A DNA stretch of 9,503 bases. Origin: DASUVJ01 sp036378995. GTDB lineage: Bacteria; Patescibacteriota; Saccharimonadia; Saccharimonadales; Saccharimonadaceae. A program made the translations under genes and the position numbers. This document shows positions 1 through 4,867 of this stretch, piece by piece (position 1 is the stretch's first letter; each line of letters begins with the position of its first letter). The DNA lies in contig DASUVJ010000022.1 in the NCBI GenBank assembly GCA_036378995.1, forward strand, positions 1-9,503, in the 5' to 3' direction. Below the pieces are notes generated by a model. The model was not told where the DNA came from. It was given only the letters and a program-made list of their open reading frames with translations, and searched no databases.

Positions 1-176
1 GCACTCTCGCCGAGTACTTCCCACACGGCAAGCACACCGACAAGCGCGAACATCGTTGCGCTGATAATCATGACCCACGCCGTTACTCGTTTGATCATAT
101 AGAATACGTCGTTTTGTGGTTGAATAGGCTTGGTCTCGCGACGAACTTCAACCGGTCGTTCTTCTTCTGGGTTCAT
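1..176 (-). CDS. Small membrane protein, N-terminal part (gene runs off the left edge)
   Basis: Reading the minus strand from the ATG at 174-176 gives 58 residues without a stop before the window ends. The first ~30 residues are charged and cytosolic in character (starting MNPEEERPVEVRRE). Residues ~32-55 form one hydrophobic membrane helix (VTAWVMIISATMFALVGVLA). The start is supported by an AAGGAG ribosome binding site four bases upstream. The gene begins only 27 nt after the 3' end of tRNA-Cys and no separate promoter is visible in the gap, so it is probably transcribed with the tRNA. I do not recognise the family; a one- or multi-helix envelope protein is as far as the visible part goes. 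Confidence 0.75.
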   Translation of the reverse strand, partial: MNPEEERPVEVRRETKPIQPQNDVFYMIKRVTAWVMIISATMFALVGVLAVWEVLGES

Positions 177-203
177 GATGCTCCTTATTTTGCTATTAAC
201 TTA

Positions 204-277
204 TGGAGGCACGTACGAGAGTCGAACTCGTCTAAAAGGTTTTGCAGACCTCCGCGTAACCGCTCCGCCAACGCGCC
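204..277 (-). tRNA. tRNA-Cys (GCA)
   Basis: The minus strand folds into a full cloverleaf of 74 nt including an encoded CCA (204-206). The acceptor stem GGCGCGT pairs with ACGTGCC (one G-U). The D arm has a GCG/CGC stem, the anticodon stem is GAGGT/ACCTT around loop CTGCAAA (anticodon GCA), the variable loop has 4 nt, and the T arm is ACGAG/CTCGT. The discriminator base is U73, the identity base of tRNA-Cys. It sits between the beta-helix gene and a small membrane-protein gene. Confidence 0.96.
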
Positions 278-287
278 GTCAGGCATT

Positions 288-296
288 ATTATATCA
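288..296 (-). promoter_or_regulatory. Extended -10 promoter of tRNA-Cys
   Basis: The minus strand reads TGATATAAT, a perfect TATAAT (293-288) with the TGN extension, ending 10 nt before the first tRNA base. No good -35 is visible 17 nt upstream, as is common for extended -10 promoters. The same TGN-TATAAT arrangement precedes two other transcription units in this window. Confidence 0.6.
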
Positions 297-320
297 GACC
301 TTCCGAGGAAGCCGACGGTT

Positions 321-1637
321 TTAAGGAACGATTGTTCCGTTGACGGCATTATCCGCCACGAGTGATCCTGCGCCGCTCATCTCCGTGAAGCCATTCGACG
401 GAGTGCCCATTAAACCTGTCTGACGAAGAATGTTATTCTTAAAAATGTTCACGCCCGTTCCACCAGAGCCATCCTCCCGAATCAAAGAGCGTGTTCGGCC
501 AGCAGTTCCAGACGTCTCTAGTACATTTCCTGTCACAACACATTCTTTAACGGCAAACTCAAGATGAATACCAGAGTATGTCCCATTACTCGAAGTTTGG
601 TCGGCAACAGAGGTAAAGATGTTGTCGTTAAGCACGTGCGCCGAAGATGATGCGACAAATACATTTGTTCCGCTCACGCCGTCAAATGAGCAGTCCACGA
701 CCCGACATCGCTGTCCGTCACGCAGTTCGATACCGCCCATATTGTTTCGTCCTCCAACGAAAACGCAACCCTGATAAACATTCAAGCCAGAAAGATCCCG
801 TACGGCATATGTCGGCGTACCTGTCCCGCCAAGAAATTGGAATTCTGACCTAATATAGTTCTCGTCGCTGCTATTTACAAGCAGACCATGGCCGTTGCCG
901 GGTGAAGCAACCGTGGCGTCAAACAGACACGAAAGAACTTTATTATGGTGCCCGAAGGCAGAGCTTGGAAATGCATCGAGCCATAATCCGGCAACATAAC
1001 AATTCGTAAAATGAATGAAATGAAACTCCGACTGCACAGCCCCTCGTGCATGGATTCCACCACCGCCCGTTTGGTTCGATGAGTTGCCATCTAACTGAAA
1101 ATTTGAGAAATATCCTCTTACGCCATTACCGCCTGGATTGAATACGAAAGCCCAGCCGTTCATTCCGTCGGCGACCTTAAGCCTGCTTGACCAGCCCTGG
1201 CCTACAATTTGTGGGTTCTCGGCGGTAACAGAAATAGAACTCTCAAGTGTAAAAGTACCCGGCGACAAAATGACCGGACCACTATTAATCGCAGCCTGAA
1301 GTGCACCTGCGTCATCCGAGCCATCCAGTTGCAAGCCGCCCATAGCCTTCCAGGCGGCTGGCGCATCAGAGGCGATAACCAGCGCAGCATTTTGCCCAGG
1401 AATAGCAGGTTTGTTCGAGAGATCACTATACGAGCCGGTTACTGCGACAGTAGCGAGTGTTGCCAGTTTTGTTTTCTCGGCATCCGTAAACGCCTTGTTT
1501 GTCGTACCGTTTACGATCTTATCCGCGGATATTCCAGATTTTAGCGTTCCGTCGTTTTCGTGACTTACGGATAGGTAATCGTTCAGGAGTGTGCCCCATG
1601 TTCCGTCGTCGGAGCCGGGAATTGGTAATCGTGTCAT
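321..1637 (-). CDS. Right-handed beta-helix (pectate-lyase-like) protein with phage tail-fibre-like N-terminus
   Basis: This 438-residue protein has two recognisable parts. Residues 1-82 resemble phage tail-fibre/collar leaders: a LPIPGSDDGTWGTLLNDYL start, NGTTNKAFTDAEKTKLA (43-59) and GSYSDLSNKPAIPG (68-81). From ~105 on, a pectate-lyase-3-like entry (GSDDAGALQAAINSGPVILSPGTFTL region, 106-131) leads into repeats rich in N, G and V with recurring 'CxVxxNxF' style turns (VVDCSFDG, VLNDNIFTS, CVVTGNVLET, FKNNILRQTG), as expected of a parallel beta-helix that binds or cleaves polysaccharide. There is no signal peptide or membrane helix, and I cannot point to catalytic residues. An AAAGGAAAG ribosome binding site precedes the ATG and an extended -10 promoter lies at 1662-1670. 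No other tail genes are nearby, so a role as a surface or host-contact adhesin is inference. Confidence 0.85.
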   Translation of the reverse strand: MTRLPIPGSDDGTWGTLLNDYLSVSHENDGTLKSGISADKIVNGTTNKAFTDAEKTKLATLATVAVTGSYSDLSNKPAIPGQNAALVIASDAPAAWKAMGGLQLDGSDDAGALQAAINSGPVILSPGTFTLESSISVTAENPQIVGQGWSSRLKVADGMNGWAFVFNPGGNGVRGYFSNFQLDGNSSNQTGGGGIHARGAVQSEFHFIHFTNCYVAGLWLDAFPSSAFGHHNKVLSCLFDATVASPGNGHGLLVNSSDENYIRSEFQFLGGTGTPTYAVRDLSGLNVYQGCVFVGGRNNMGGIELRDGQRCRVVDCSFDGVSGTNVFVASSSAHVLNDNIFTSVADQTSSNGTYSGIHLEFAVKECVVTGNVLETSGTAGRTRSLIREDGSGGTGVNIFKNNILRQTGLMGTPSNGFTEMSGAGSLVADNAVNGTIVP

Positions 1638-1661
1638 AAATTAATTCTTTCCTTTTATAGC

Positions 1662-1670
1662 ATTATATCA
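1662..1670 (-). promoter_or_regulatory. Extended -10 promoter of the beta-helix gene
   Basis: The minus strand reads TGATATAAT (TATAAT at 1667-1662) 24 nt before the ATG at 1637, leaving room for a short leader with the AAAGGAAAG ribosome binding site. A TTGTCA sequence lies upstream, but only 14 nt from the -10, so the TGN extension is the more convincing element. Confidence 0.6.
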
Positions 1671-1680
1671 CGCTAATGTT

Positions 1681-1707
1681 TTGACAAAATCGGCGCCAAA
1701 ACAAAAT
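1681..1707 (+). promoter_or_regulatory. Possible promoter of the plus-strand HTH gene
   Basis: A perfect TTGACA (1681-1686) is followed 15 nt later by CAAAAT (1702-1707), a four-of-six match to TATAAT. Transcription would start about 25 nt before the ATG at 1739. The short spacer and weak -10 make this tentative. Confidence 0.25.
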
Positions 1708-1710
1708 AAA

Positions 1711-1732
1711 AAAGAGACCGGTTGATCTCTTT
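1711..1732 (-). terminator. Intrinsic terminator (minus strand)
   Basis: In minus-strand RNA the sequence AAAGAGATC-AACC-GGTCTCTTT forms a nine-pair stem with one G-U, followed by TTTATTTTGTTTTG. On the plus strand the G-U becomes a C-A mismatch and there is no long U run, so it points leftwards. It would stop transcripts from the genes at 2212-2767 before they reach the promoter of the beta-helix gene. Confidence 0.6.
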
Positions 1733-1738
1733 CTTATT

Positions 1739-2209
1739 ATGGTGCACCTTCGTGGATCGCTTTCGAACCCCACGGAGGCGGTAGAGCGGCTGATTGCAGC
1801 GTTGGGCGCACCGGCTCCGGGCGTAGATCCGCAGGCCGACACGGGTACTGCGGAGCGTGAGGCCGGCGTCGTCCGAACCGAGGTCAAGGAGAACCGGAAG
1901 CTGTCGCCTGGTGAGATCGATGAGGTCGTGGCTCGCTACCAGGCGGGAGCAACGATTCGGTCACTCGGCCAGGTGTTCGAGTTGCATGAGCAGACGGTGC
2001 GAGCACATCTCCGACGTGCCGGGGTGACTCTGCGGCCGGTTCGTGCGCTCAGCGAGGCGCAGGAGGATGAGGTCGTGCGGCTATACGTCGAGAAGACGTG
2101 GTCACTGGCAGAATTAGCGAAGAAGCTCAACGTTGGCCAGTCGGCGATTCGCAATGTGCTGGTACGACGCAATGTAGAGCGGAGAGCCGCGAGGCCGAGG
2201 GGGAGATAA
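1739..2209 (+). CDS. Double helix-turn-helix protein resembling recombinase DNA-binding tails; likely acquired
   Basis: This 156-residue protein has two similar helix-turn-helix units: residues ~55-96 (LSPGEIDEVVARYQAGATIR..., VRAHLRRAGV) and ~104-147 (LSEAQEDEVVRLY..., LAELAKKLNVGQSAIRNVL). Both match the pattern of the Hin/resolvase C-terminal DNA-binding domain and of small proteins found near serine recombinases in Actinobacteria. The N-terminus (SNPTEAVERLIAALG) has no catalytic domain, so it may bind DNA as a regulator or be a remnant of a recombinase. It is the only plus-strand gene here, and sampled lines are about 53-72% GC against about 50% in neighbouring genes, suggesting transfer, perhaps from an actinobacterial host. 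No ribosome binding site precedes the ATG, so the start is uncertain. It ends two bases from the convergent gene at 2212. Confidence 0.72.
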   Translation: MVHLRGSLSNPTEAVERLIAALGAPAPGVDPQADTGTAEREAGVVRTEVKENRKLSPGEIDEVVARYQAGATIRSLGQVFELHEQTVRAHLRRAGVTLRPVRALSEAQEDEVVRLYVEKTWSLAELAKKLNVGQSAIRNVLVRRNVERRAARPRGR

Positions 2210-2211
2210 AG

Positions 2212-2529
2212 CTATTGCTTTCCTAGCAGTTGTGTCACGATCCACGCAATAACGCCGGTGATGGCTGCACCTACTACGAGCCAGAGGGCCCTATCGACCC
2301 ATTTTCCCTTACGCTTTGCGTCGTAGTCGGCCATAAAGGCACTGAGTTCGTCCTTCACATCAGTATCGCTTTTGATACAATCCTTAACAATCTCATGAAG
2401 TAGATCGTGGGCAGGCTTGTGATCCTTTAGTACGCGCACCAAGTTTGGTCCTAAAGCATCCGTGCGCATAGCATCATCGACTACTCGCGTAGCCTGTTTA
2501 TACTGCTCATCGTTAGGATCATCTGCCAT
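2212..2529 (-). CDS. Small protein with one C-terminal membrane helix
   Basis: This 105-residue protein has a charged, helical, soluble part (residues 1-78, rich in D, K and H, for example LKDHKPAHDLLHEIVKD) and a single hydrophobic helix at ~80-102 (WLVVGAAITGVIAWIVTQLL) with a three-residue tail. This predicts a tail-anchored inner-membrane protein facing the cytoplasm. Its start lies 7 nt after the stop of the gene at 2537, so the two are probably co-transcribed and translationally coupled; the ribosome binding site is weak. I do not recognise the family. The minus-strand terminator at 1711-1732 is the first visible stop for this unit. Confidence 0.7.
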   Translation of the reverse strand: MADDPNDEQYKQATRVVDDAMRTDALGPNLVRVLKDHKPAHDLLHEIVKDCIKSDTDVKDELSAFMADYDAKRKGKWVDRALWLVVGAAITGVIAWIVTQLLGKQ

Positions 2530-2536
2530 GGTGAGC

Positions 2537-2767
2537 CTACTTCTTGAGCTGCTCCGAAGGCAGTAATTTTGCTAGTGAGCCGTCTTCTCTTTCAATGCTG
2601 ATCGGCTTTCCGTTCGCCTGACTCAGCACACCGATAGCGAAGACGATCACATCTGCACTATCTTTAAGATGATACTGCTCTTTGATTTTGTTGAGCGCCT
2701 CAAGATCCCCATTGTGGATGGTTAGCTTAAATTCCTCGCTCGTTTCACTATCTTTCCTGACTGCCAT
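2537..2767 (-). CDS. Small protein, possibly ribbon-helix-helix type
   Basis: This 76-residue protein opens with a short charged tail, then a beta-strand-like EFKLTIHNGD (12-21), a helix LEALNKIKEQYHL (22-34), a turn, and a second helix DSADVIVFAIGVLSQA, followed by a KPISIEREDG strand. Strand-helix-helix in this order fits a ribbon-helix-helix DNA-binding or antitoxin-like fold, but I recognise no family signature. It heads a two-gene unit with the membrane protein at 2212. A TATAAT box ends nine bases before its ATG and there is no ribosome binding site, so its mRNA is probably leaderless. Confidence 0.65.
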   Translation of the reverse strand: MAVRKDSETSEEFKLTIHNGDLEALNKIKEQYHLKDSADVIVFAIGVLSQANGKPISIEREDGSLAKLLPSEQLKK

Positions 2768-2776
2768 TGTACTTCA

Positions 2777-2806
2777 ATTATATACATCTTTTGCTGTTCG
2801 TGTATA
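2777..2806 (-). promoter_or_regulatory. Promoter giving a near-leaderless mRNA for the gene at 2537-2767
   Basis: The minus strand has a perfect TATAAT (2782-2777) with TATACA (2806-2801) 18 nt upstream. Only nine bases separate the -10 from the ATG, so transcription should start at or next to the start codon. The promoter overlaps the end of the 2814-3281 gene slightly less than it overlaps the short gap. Confidence 0.5.
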
Positions 2807-2813
2807 TAGCAAC

Positions 2814-3281
2814 CTAGCGAGAATCATAATCCTCTGATTGTCGTCTCGCCAATTCAATAAGCGCTCGTGCGAGTAATTGTATATTCACTTCCGGTCGCGC
2901 CAGGGCACTGATCGTGTATTGTCTGCCGTCCTTGGTTTCCATGTTAGCGGGTGATGAGTTAACGTGTTGAACCGCCGAGCCCATAGCACCATGCCATTCG
3001 GGTGGTGGAACGCCGAGCTCCTTAGAAATGCGACGAAAGACTTCCTTCATAATGCGAACGTGTTTACCAACTTGATGGACGAGAGTTGGCTTGGTATTGT
3101 TCAGTGCCTTAATGTGGGTGACGAGTTCGTTTTTCGTCAGTTCTTCGGAAGGTCGATAGAACTCGTGAACCTGTCGCTGGGCATCAAGCGGCAGCAAGGC
3201 ATAGAGCTTAGGAAATTCAAGCCAAGCGACTCGAAGGAATTGATAACGGTAGTAGTGTTTAGTAGGGGTGACGCGCGGCAT
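2814..3281 (-). CDS. Hypothetical protein, 155 residues
   Basis: I do not recognise this protein. It is basic and mostly helical by composition, with no membrane segment or signal peptide. Visible stretches are an aromatic N-terminus (HYYRYQFLRVAWLEFPKLYALLPLD), a central helix-rich part (VGKHVRIMKEVFRRISKELGV, ~70-90), a proline-containing turn (PPPEWHGAMG) and a C-terminal helix (LLARALIELARRQSEDYDSR). An in-frame stop lies ten codons upstream of the ATG at 3281, which fixes the start region; no clear ribosome binding site precedes it. It stands alone, downstream of a strong hairpin terminator and upstream of the promoter at 2777-2806. Codon use and GC are like its minus-strand neighbours. 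Confidence 0.65.
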   Translation of the reverse strand: MPRVTPTKHYYRYQFLRVAWLEFPKLYALLPLDAQRQVHEFYRPSEELTKNELVTHIKALNNTKPTLVHQVGKHVRIMKEVFRRISKELGVPPPEWHGAMGSAVQHVNSSPANMETKDGRQYTISALARPEVNIQLLARALIELARRQSEDYDSR

Positions 3282-3370
3282 GGGTGGAAGCTCGAAAGGT
3301 TGCGGTTTTCATAGTGTGCGCCTGAAGAGGCTATTTTGCAACCATTCGCTACCCCGACCACAACCCGGCA

Positions 3371-3405
3371 CTCAAAAGGAGGGCCGAACCCTCCCTTATT
3401 TTGAG
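3371..3405 (-). terminator. Hairpin terminator after the DUF3892/Cas2-like operon
   Basis: In minus-strand RNA, GGAGGG-TTCGG-CCCTCC forms a six-pair GC stem with a stable UUCGG-type loop, followed by TTTT. Flanking CTCAAAA and TTTTGAG can extend the stem past a four-base bulge (seven further pairs). It lies 46 nt beyond the stop at 3451. The plus-strand form also ends in TTATTTT, so it might work both ways. Confidence 0.65.
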
Positions 3406-3450
3406 GCATCAATCCGCAAACTCTAGGGATGTGAACGGTAGATAGCTATT

Positions 3451-3729
3451 CTAGAGGTGTTTTTCGAGCCACTCAGTCCCAGTTTGCGAAAAACCGTACG
3501 AGTCAAAGAGCCTGCCTGTAACATCAATGATCAATACTTCATCGTTACTATCAACAAGTTTGAGCCTGACCAGCTTATCGAGTAGCTCGCTCGGCGTCTC
3601 ATCTGTTTTTAGCAGAAGAGTGCTGTCGAGATTATGCCACCACACACCCGTGCTCTTGAGTAGCTTAAGTAGGTCTTTGTATCTTTGACCTGACCTATTA
3701 AGATCGTATCCAACCAGTAATGTATTCAT
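3451..3729 (-). CDS. Cas2/VapD-like (SinR-family-labelled) small protein
   Basis: From the ATG at 3727-3729 the protein has 92 residues. It starts with a beta strand NTLLVGYDLN (D9 in the position of the conserved aspartate of Cas2-like ferredoxin folds), then helix YKDLLKLLKSTG, strand NLDSTLLLKTD, helix SELLDKLVRL, and strand DEVLIIDVTGRL. This order matches stand-alone Cas2/VapD-like proteins often labelled SinR family; some VapD relatives are ribonucleases, others have no known activity. A longer reading frame begins at 3771, but GGAGG eight bases before 3729 and the overlap with the upstream gene favour the shorter start. It follows the DUF3892 gene by four bases. There is no CRISPR array or other cas gene here. 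Confidence 0.72.
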   Translation of the reverse strand: MNTLLVGYDLNRSGQRYKDLLKLLKSTGVWWHNLDSTLLLKTDETPSELLDKLVRLKLVDSNDEVLIIDVTGRLFDSYGFSQTGTEWLEKHL

Positions 3730-3733
3730 GGAT

Positions 3734-4036
3734 CTACCCTCCGTATCCCACGATATGTACTGGCGGCTCATCTAAATTGAGCAGGTTGTTGGGTGCATAC
3801 CCGTCAGGTTGTGTCTTTATGTACTGGCGACCTTCATGCCTGGCAACGATAACGTCCGCTGCCACGTTGCCTACTTTTACAAAGTAGCTGTTTAACCCAG
3901 TACCTAGATCTGCTAGTACCTGATCTTCGGTCCTATACCAGCCTCCACCGCCGTTACCAGCAACGCCCTGAATTCTTTCGTGAGGATTGTAATTGTCTCC
4001 TCGTTTATGCGTATAATCAATACGAACGTGCGCCAT
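3734..4036 (-). CDS. DUF3892 domain protein
   Basis: This 100-residue protein contains the DUF3892 pattern: WYRTEDQVLADLGTGLNSYFV (33-53), then ADVIVARHEGRQYIKTQPDG (59-78) and NNLLNLDE. Proteins of this family are small, beta-rich, and of unknown function, and often sit in variable regions. AAGGAGGT ten bases upstream supports the ATG at 4034-4036. It is the first gene of a two-gene operon with the Cas2-like gene (4-nt gap). Its promoter lies at 4162-4170, leaving an untranslated leader of about 120 nt, unusually long for this window. Regulation through that leader or by the DnaA box upstream is possible. Function unknown; the family call is from pattern recognition. Confidence 0.75.
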   Translation of the reverse strand: MAHVRIDYTHKRGDNYNPHERIQGVAGNGGGGWYRTEDQVLADLGTGLNSYFVKVGNVAADVIVARHEGRQYIKTQPDGYAPNNLLNLDEPPVHIVGYGG

Positions 4037-4156
4037 GATGGCTAAACCTCCTTTTCATGGACTTATGTTATTACTCCACCTTTGCTTAGGCGCAAAATGT
4101 CTCGCTGACTTTCGCAGTTCCCTAGCCTGCCTACTCTTAGAGTTATTATTCGCCTA
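4037..4156 (-). promoter_or_regulatory. Long, possibly structured 5' leader of the DUF3892 operon
   Basis: Between the predicted start of transcription (~4155) and the ATG lie ~120 nt with no gene. TAGGCG right at the 5' end (4156-4151) can pair with CGCCTA (4092-4087), closing a domain that contains small hairpins such as ACTCT-A-AGAGT and CTG-CGAAAG-TCAG. The ribosome binding site is downstream of this domain. I recognise no riboswitch class. Confidence 0.3.
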
Positions 4157-4161
4157 TACCT

Positions 4162-4170
4162 ATTATAGCA
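4162..4170 (-). promoter_or_regulatory. Extended -10 promoter of the DUF3892 operon
   Basis: The minus strand reads TGCTATAAT, a perfect TATAAT (4167-4162) with a TGN extension. No -35 match is evident at 17 nt. A DnaA box and two related repeats lie immediately upstream (4182-4227). Confidence 0.55.
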
Positions 4171-4181
4171 AACAATAAGCG

Positions 4182-4190
4182 TTATCCACA
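4182..4190 (+). promoter_or_regulatory. Perfect DnaA box
   Basis: TTATCCACA matches the strongest class of DnaA box exactly. It is a single copy 15 nt upstream of the extended -10 of the DUF3892 operon, where it would be placed to affect that promoter. Without a cluster it does not suggest an origin. A nine-base match can occur by chance. Confidence 0.45.
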
Positions 4191-4227
4191 GATAATTGTG
4201 TATTTTACAGTCTTGACAGAATTGTGT
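4188..4227. repeat. Direct repeat upstream of the DUF3892 promoter
   Basis: ACAGATAATTGTGT (4188-4201) recurs as ACAGAATTGTGT (4216-4227), the same except for a missing TA. The first copy overlaps the DnaA box. Two copies about 28 nt apart, upstream of a -10, could be sites for a regulator. Confidence 0.4.
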
Positions 4228-4265
4228 TTACTACAACGGTCTAACAACCACCGATGTAGCTATCC

Positions 4266-4616
4266 TCATCTACTCTCGCACGCCGTTCCATCGCCATCAC
4301 GGTCGAGGTCGTAAATATCCGAACCGATCACCTGGACCATGCCCGTGTACGCCGGGCCGTTACCACTGCCGCCGGCGCAGTCAACATCAGAAGCAATCGG
4401 CACGCAGCCCGTGTAGTTCGGGTTACAGTTTGAGCGAGCTTGCGGCGCTGGCGCAACATACGGTACTCGCGTGCCGACGGACGTCACTTCATCGACAGGT
4501 GCTTTTGTGAGCTCGTTCATAATCTCAACGCGTTCTATCTCTTTACCGTCCATGTAGGTCACCTTGAAGGTCCTGGTGCGAAGACCATCAACACCAGCCG
4601 TTGTCACGACACTCAC
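4266..4616 (-). CDS. Second part of frameshifted G5/Excalibur surface protein
   Basis: This frame, opening at a GTG (4614-4616), carries the second half of a G5 domain (VVTTAGVDGLRTRTFKVTY, DGKE, then a KAPVDEVTSVGT end, to residue ~50) and a C-terminal Excalibur calcium-binding domain (CNPNYTGCVP at ~64-73, and DLDRDGDGTACE at the end). Excalibur domains bind calcium through the DxDxDG loop and sit on cell-surface proteins. There is no ribosome binding site before the GTG and no signal sequence, so this is not a separate gene in origin: the first half of the G5 domain is in the gene at 4613-4867, in another frame. Together they make a membrane-anchored protein of about 200 residues. The GTGA overlap could allow some coupled re-initiation, but the product would lack an anchor. 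Confidence 0.8.
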   Translation of the reverse strand: MSVVTTAGVDGLRTRTFKVTYMDGKEIERVEIMNELTKAPVDEVTSVGTRVPYVAPAPQARSNCNPNYTGCVPIASDVDCAGGSGNGPAYTGMVQVIGSDIYDLDRDGDGTACESR

Positions 4617-4867
4617 ACCAATATCACGCGAGGCGCATCCTGGCTCACTTTCTCGAATGGAACAGATTCTGTCTCCCGCACATCCTTATGGGTTGTAGCA
4701 GGTTCGACTGCTGCTTGTTTCTCACTATTAACACCTCCAGCTGACGAGAAGGCTGAAGCGATGCCCGAGATGACTAAAATAGCGAGCAGGATAATAATCC
4801 CAATGCCAACTAGCCCAACGGCTTTCTCGCCTCGTGTCATTTGTTCCCAGGTTTTCTTCTCTGCCAC
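4613..4867 (-). CDS. First part of frameshifted G5/Excalibur surface protein (membrane anchor)
   Basis: This frame starts at GTG 4865-4867 with GGAG seven bases upstream. It encodes a short cytosolic start (MAEKKTWEQMTRGEK), one membrane helix (~16-39, VGLVGIGIIILLAILVISG), a spacer, and the first strand of a G5 domain (RETESVPFEKVSQDA, ~64-78). After that the frame runs through seven out-of-place residues to TGA. Reading one frame over from ~4634 gives ASRDIGVSVV and restores the usual 16-residue spacing from the VPFE strand to the G of the family pattern, which then continues in the gene at 4266. One missing base, for example a G in GCGGCC, would explain it: a real mutation, a sequence error, or less likely programmed shifting. 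Confidence 0.8.
   Translation of the reverse strand: MAEKKTWEQMTRGEKAVGLVGIGIIILLAILVISGIASAFSSAGGVNSEKQAAVEPATTHKDVRETESVPFEKVSQDAPRVILV

Noticed and set aside
1663..2172. Open frames on the minus strand opposite the HTH gene
   Set aside because: They arise from the high GC of the plus-strand gene; their products are arginine/serine-rich without any domain, while the plus frame has two clear HTH units.
3451..3729. Cas2 of a CRISPR system
   Set aside because: No repeat-spacer array and no cas1 or other cas gene in the window; stand-alone Cas2/VapD-like proteins are common.
3730..3771. Longer start for the Cas2-like gene
   Set aside because: The extra 14 residues overlap the DUF3892 gene and lack a ribosome binding site, whereas the ATG at 3729 has GGAGG at good spacing and begins exactly at the first strand of the fold.
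4037..4156. T-box or other known riboswitch in the DUF3892 leader
   Set aside because: AGGTGGAGT resembles part of a T-box motif but the rest of the conserved sequence and a terminator are missing.
4182..4190. Chromosomal origin of replication
   Set aside because: Only one DnaA box, no AT-rich unwinding element and no dnaA, dnaN or similar genes nearby.
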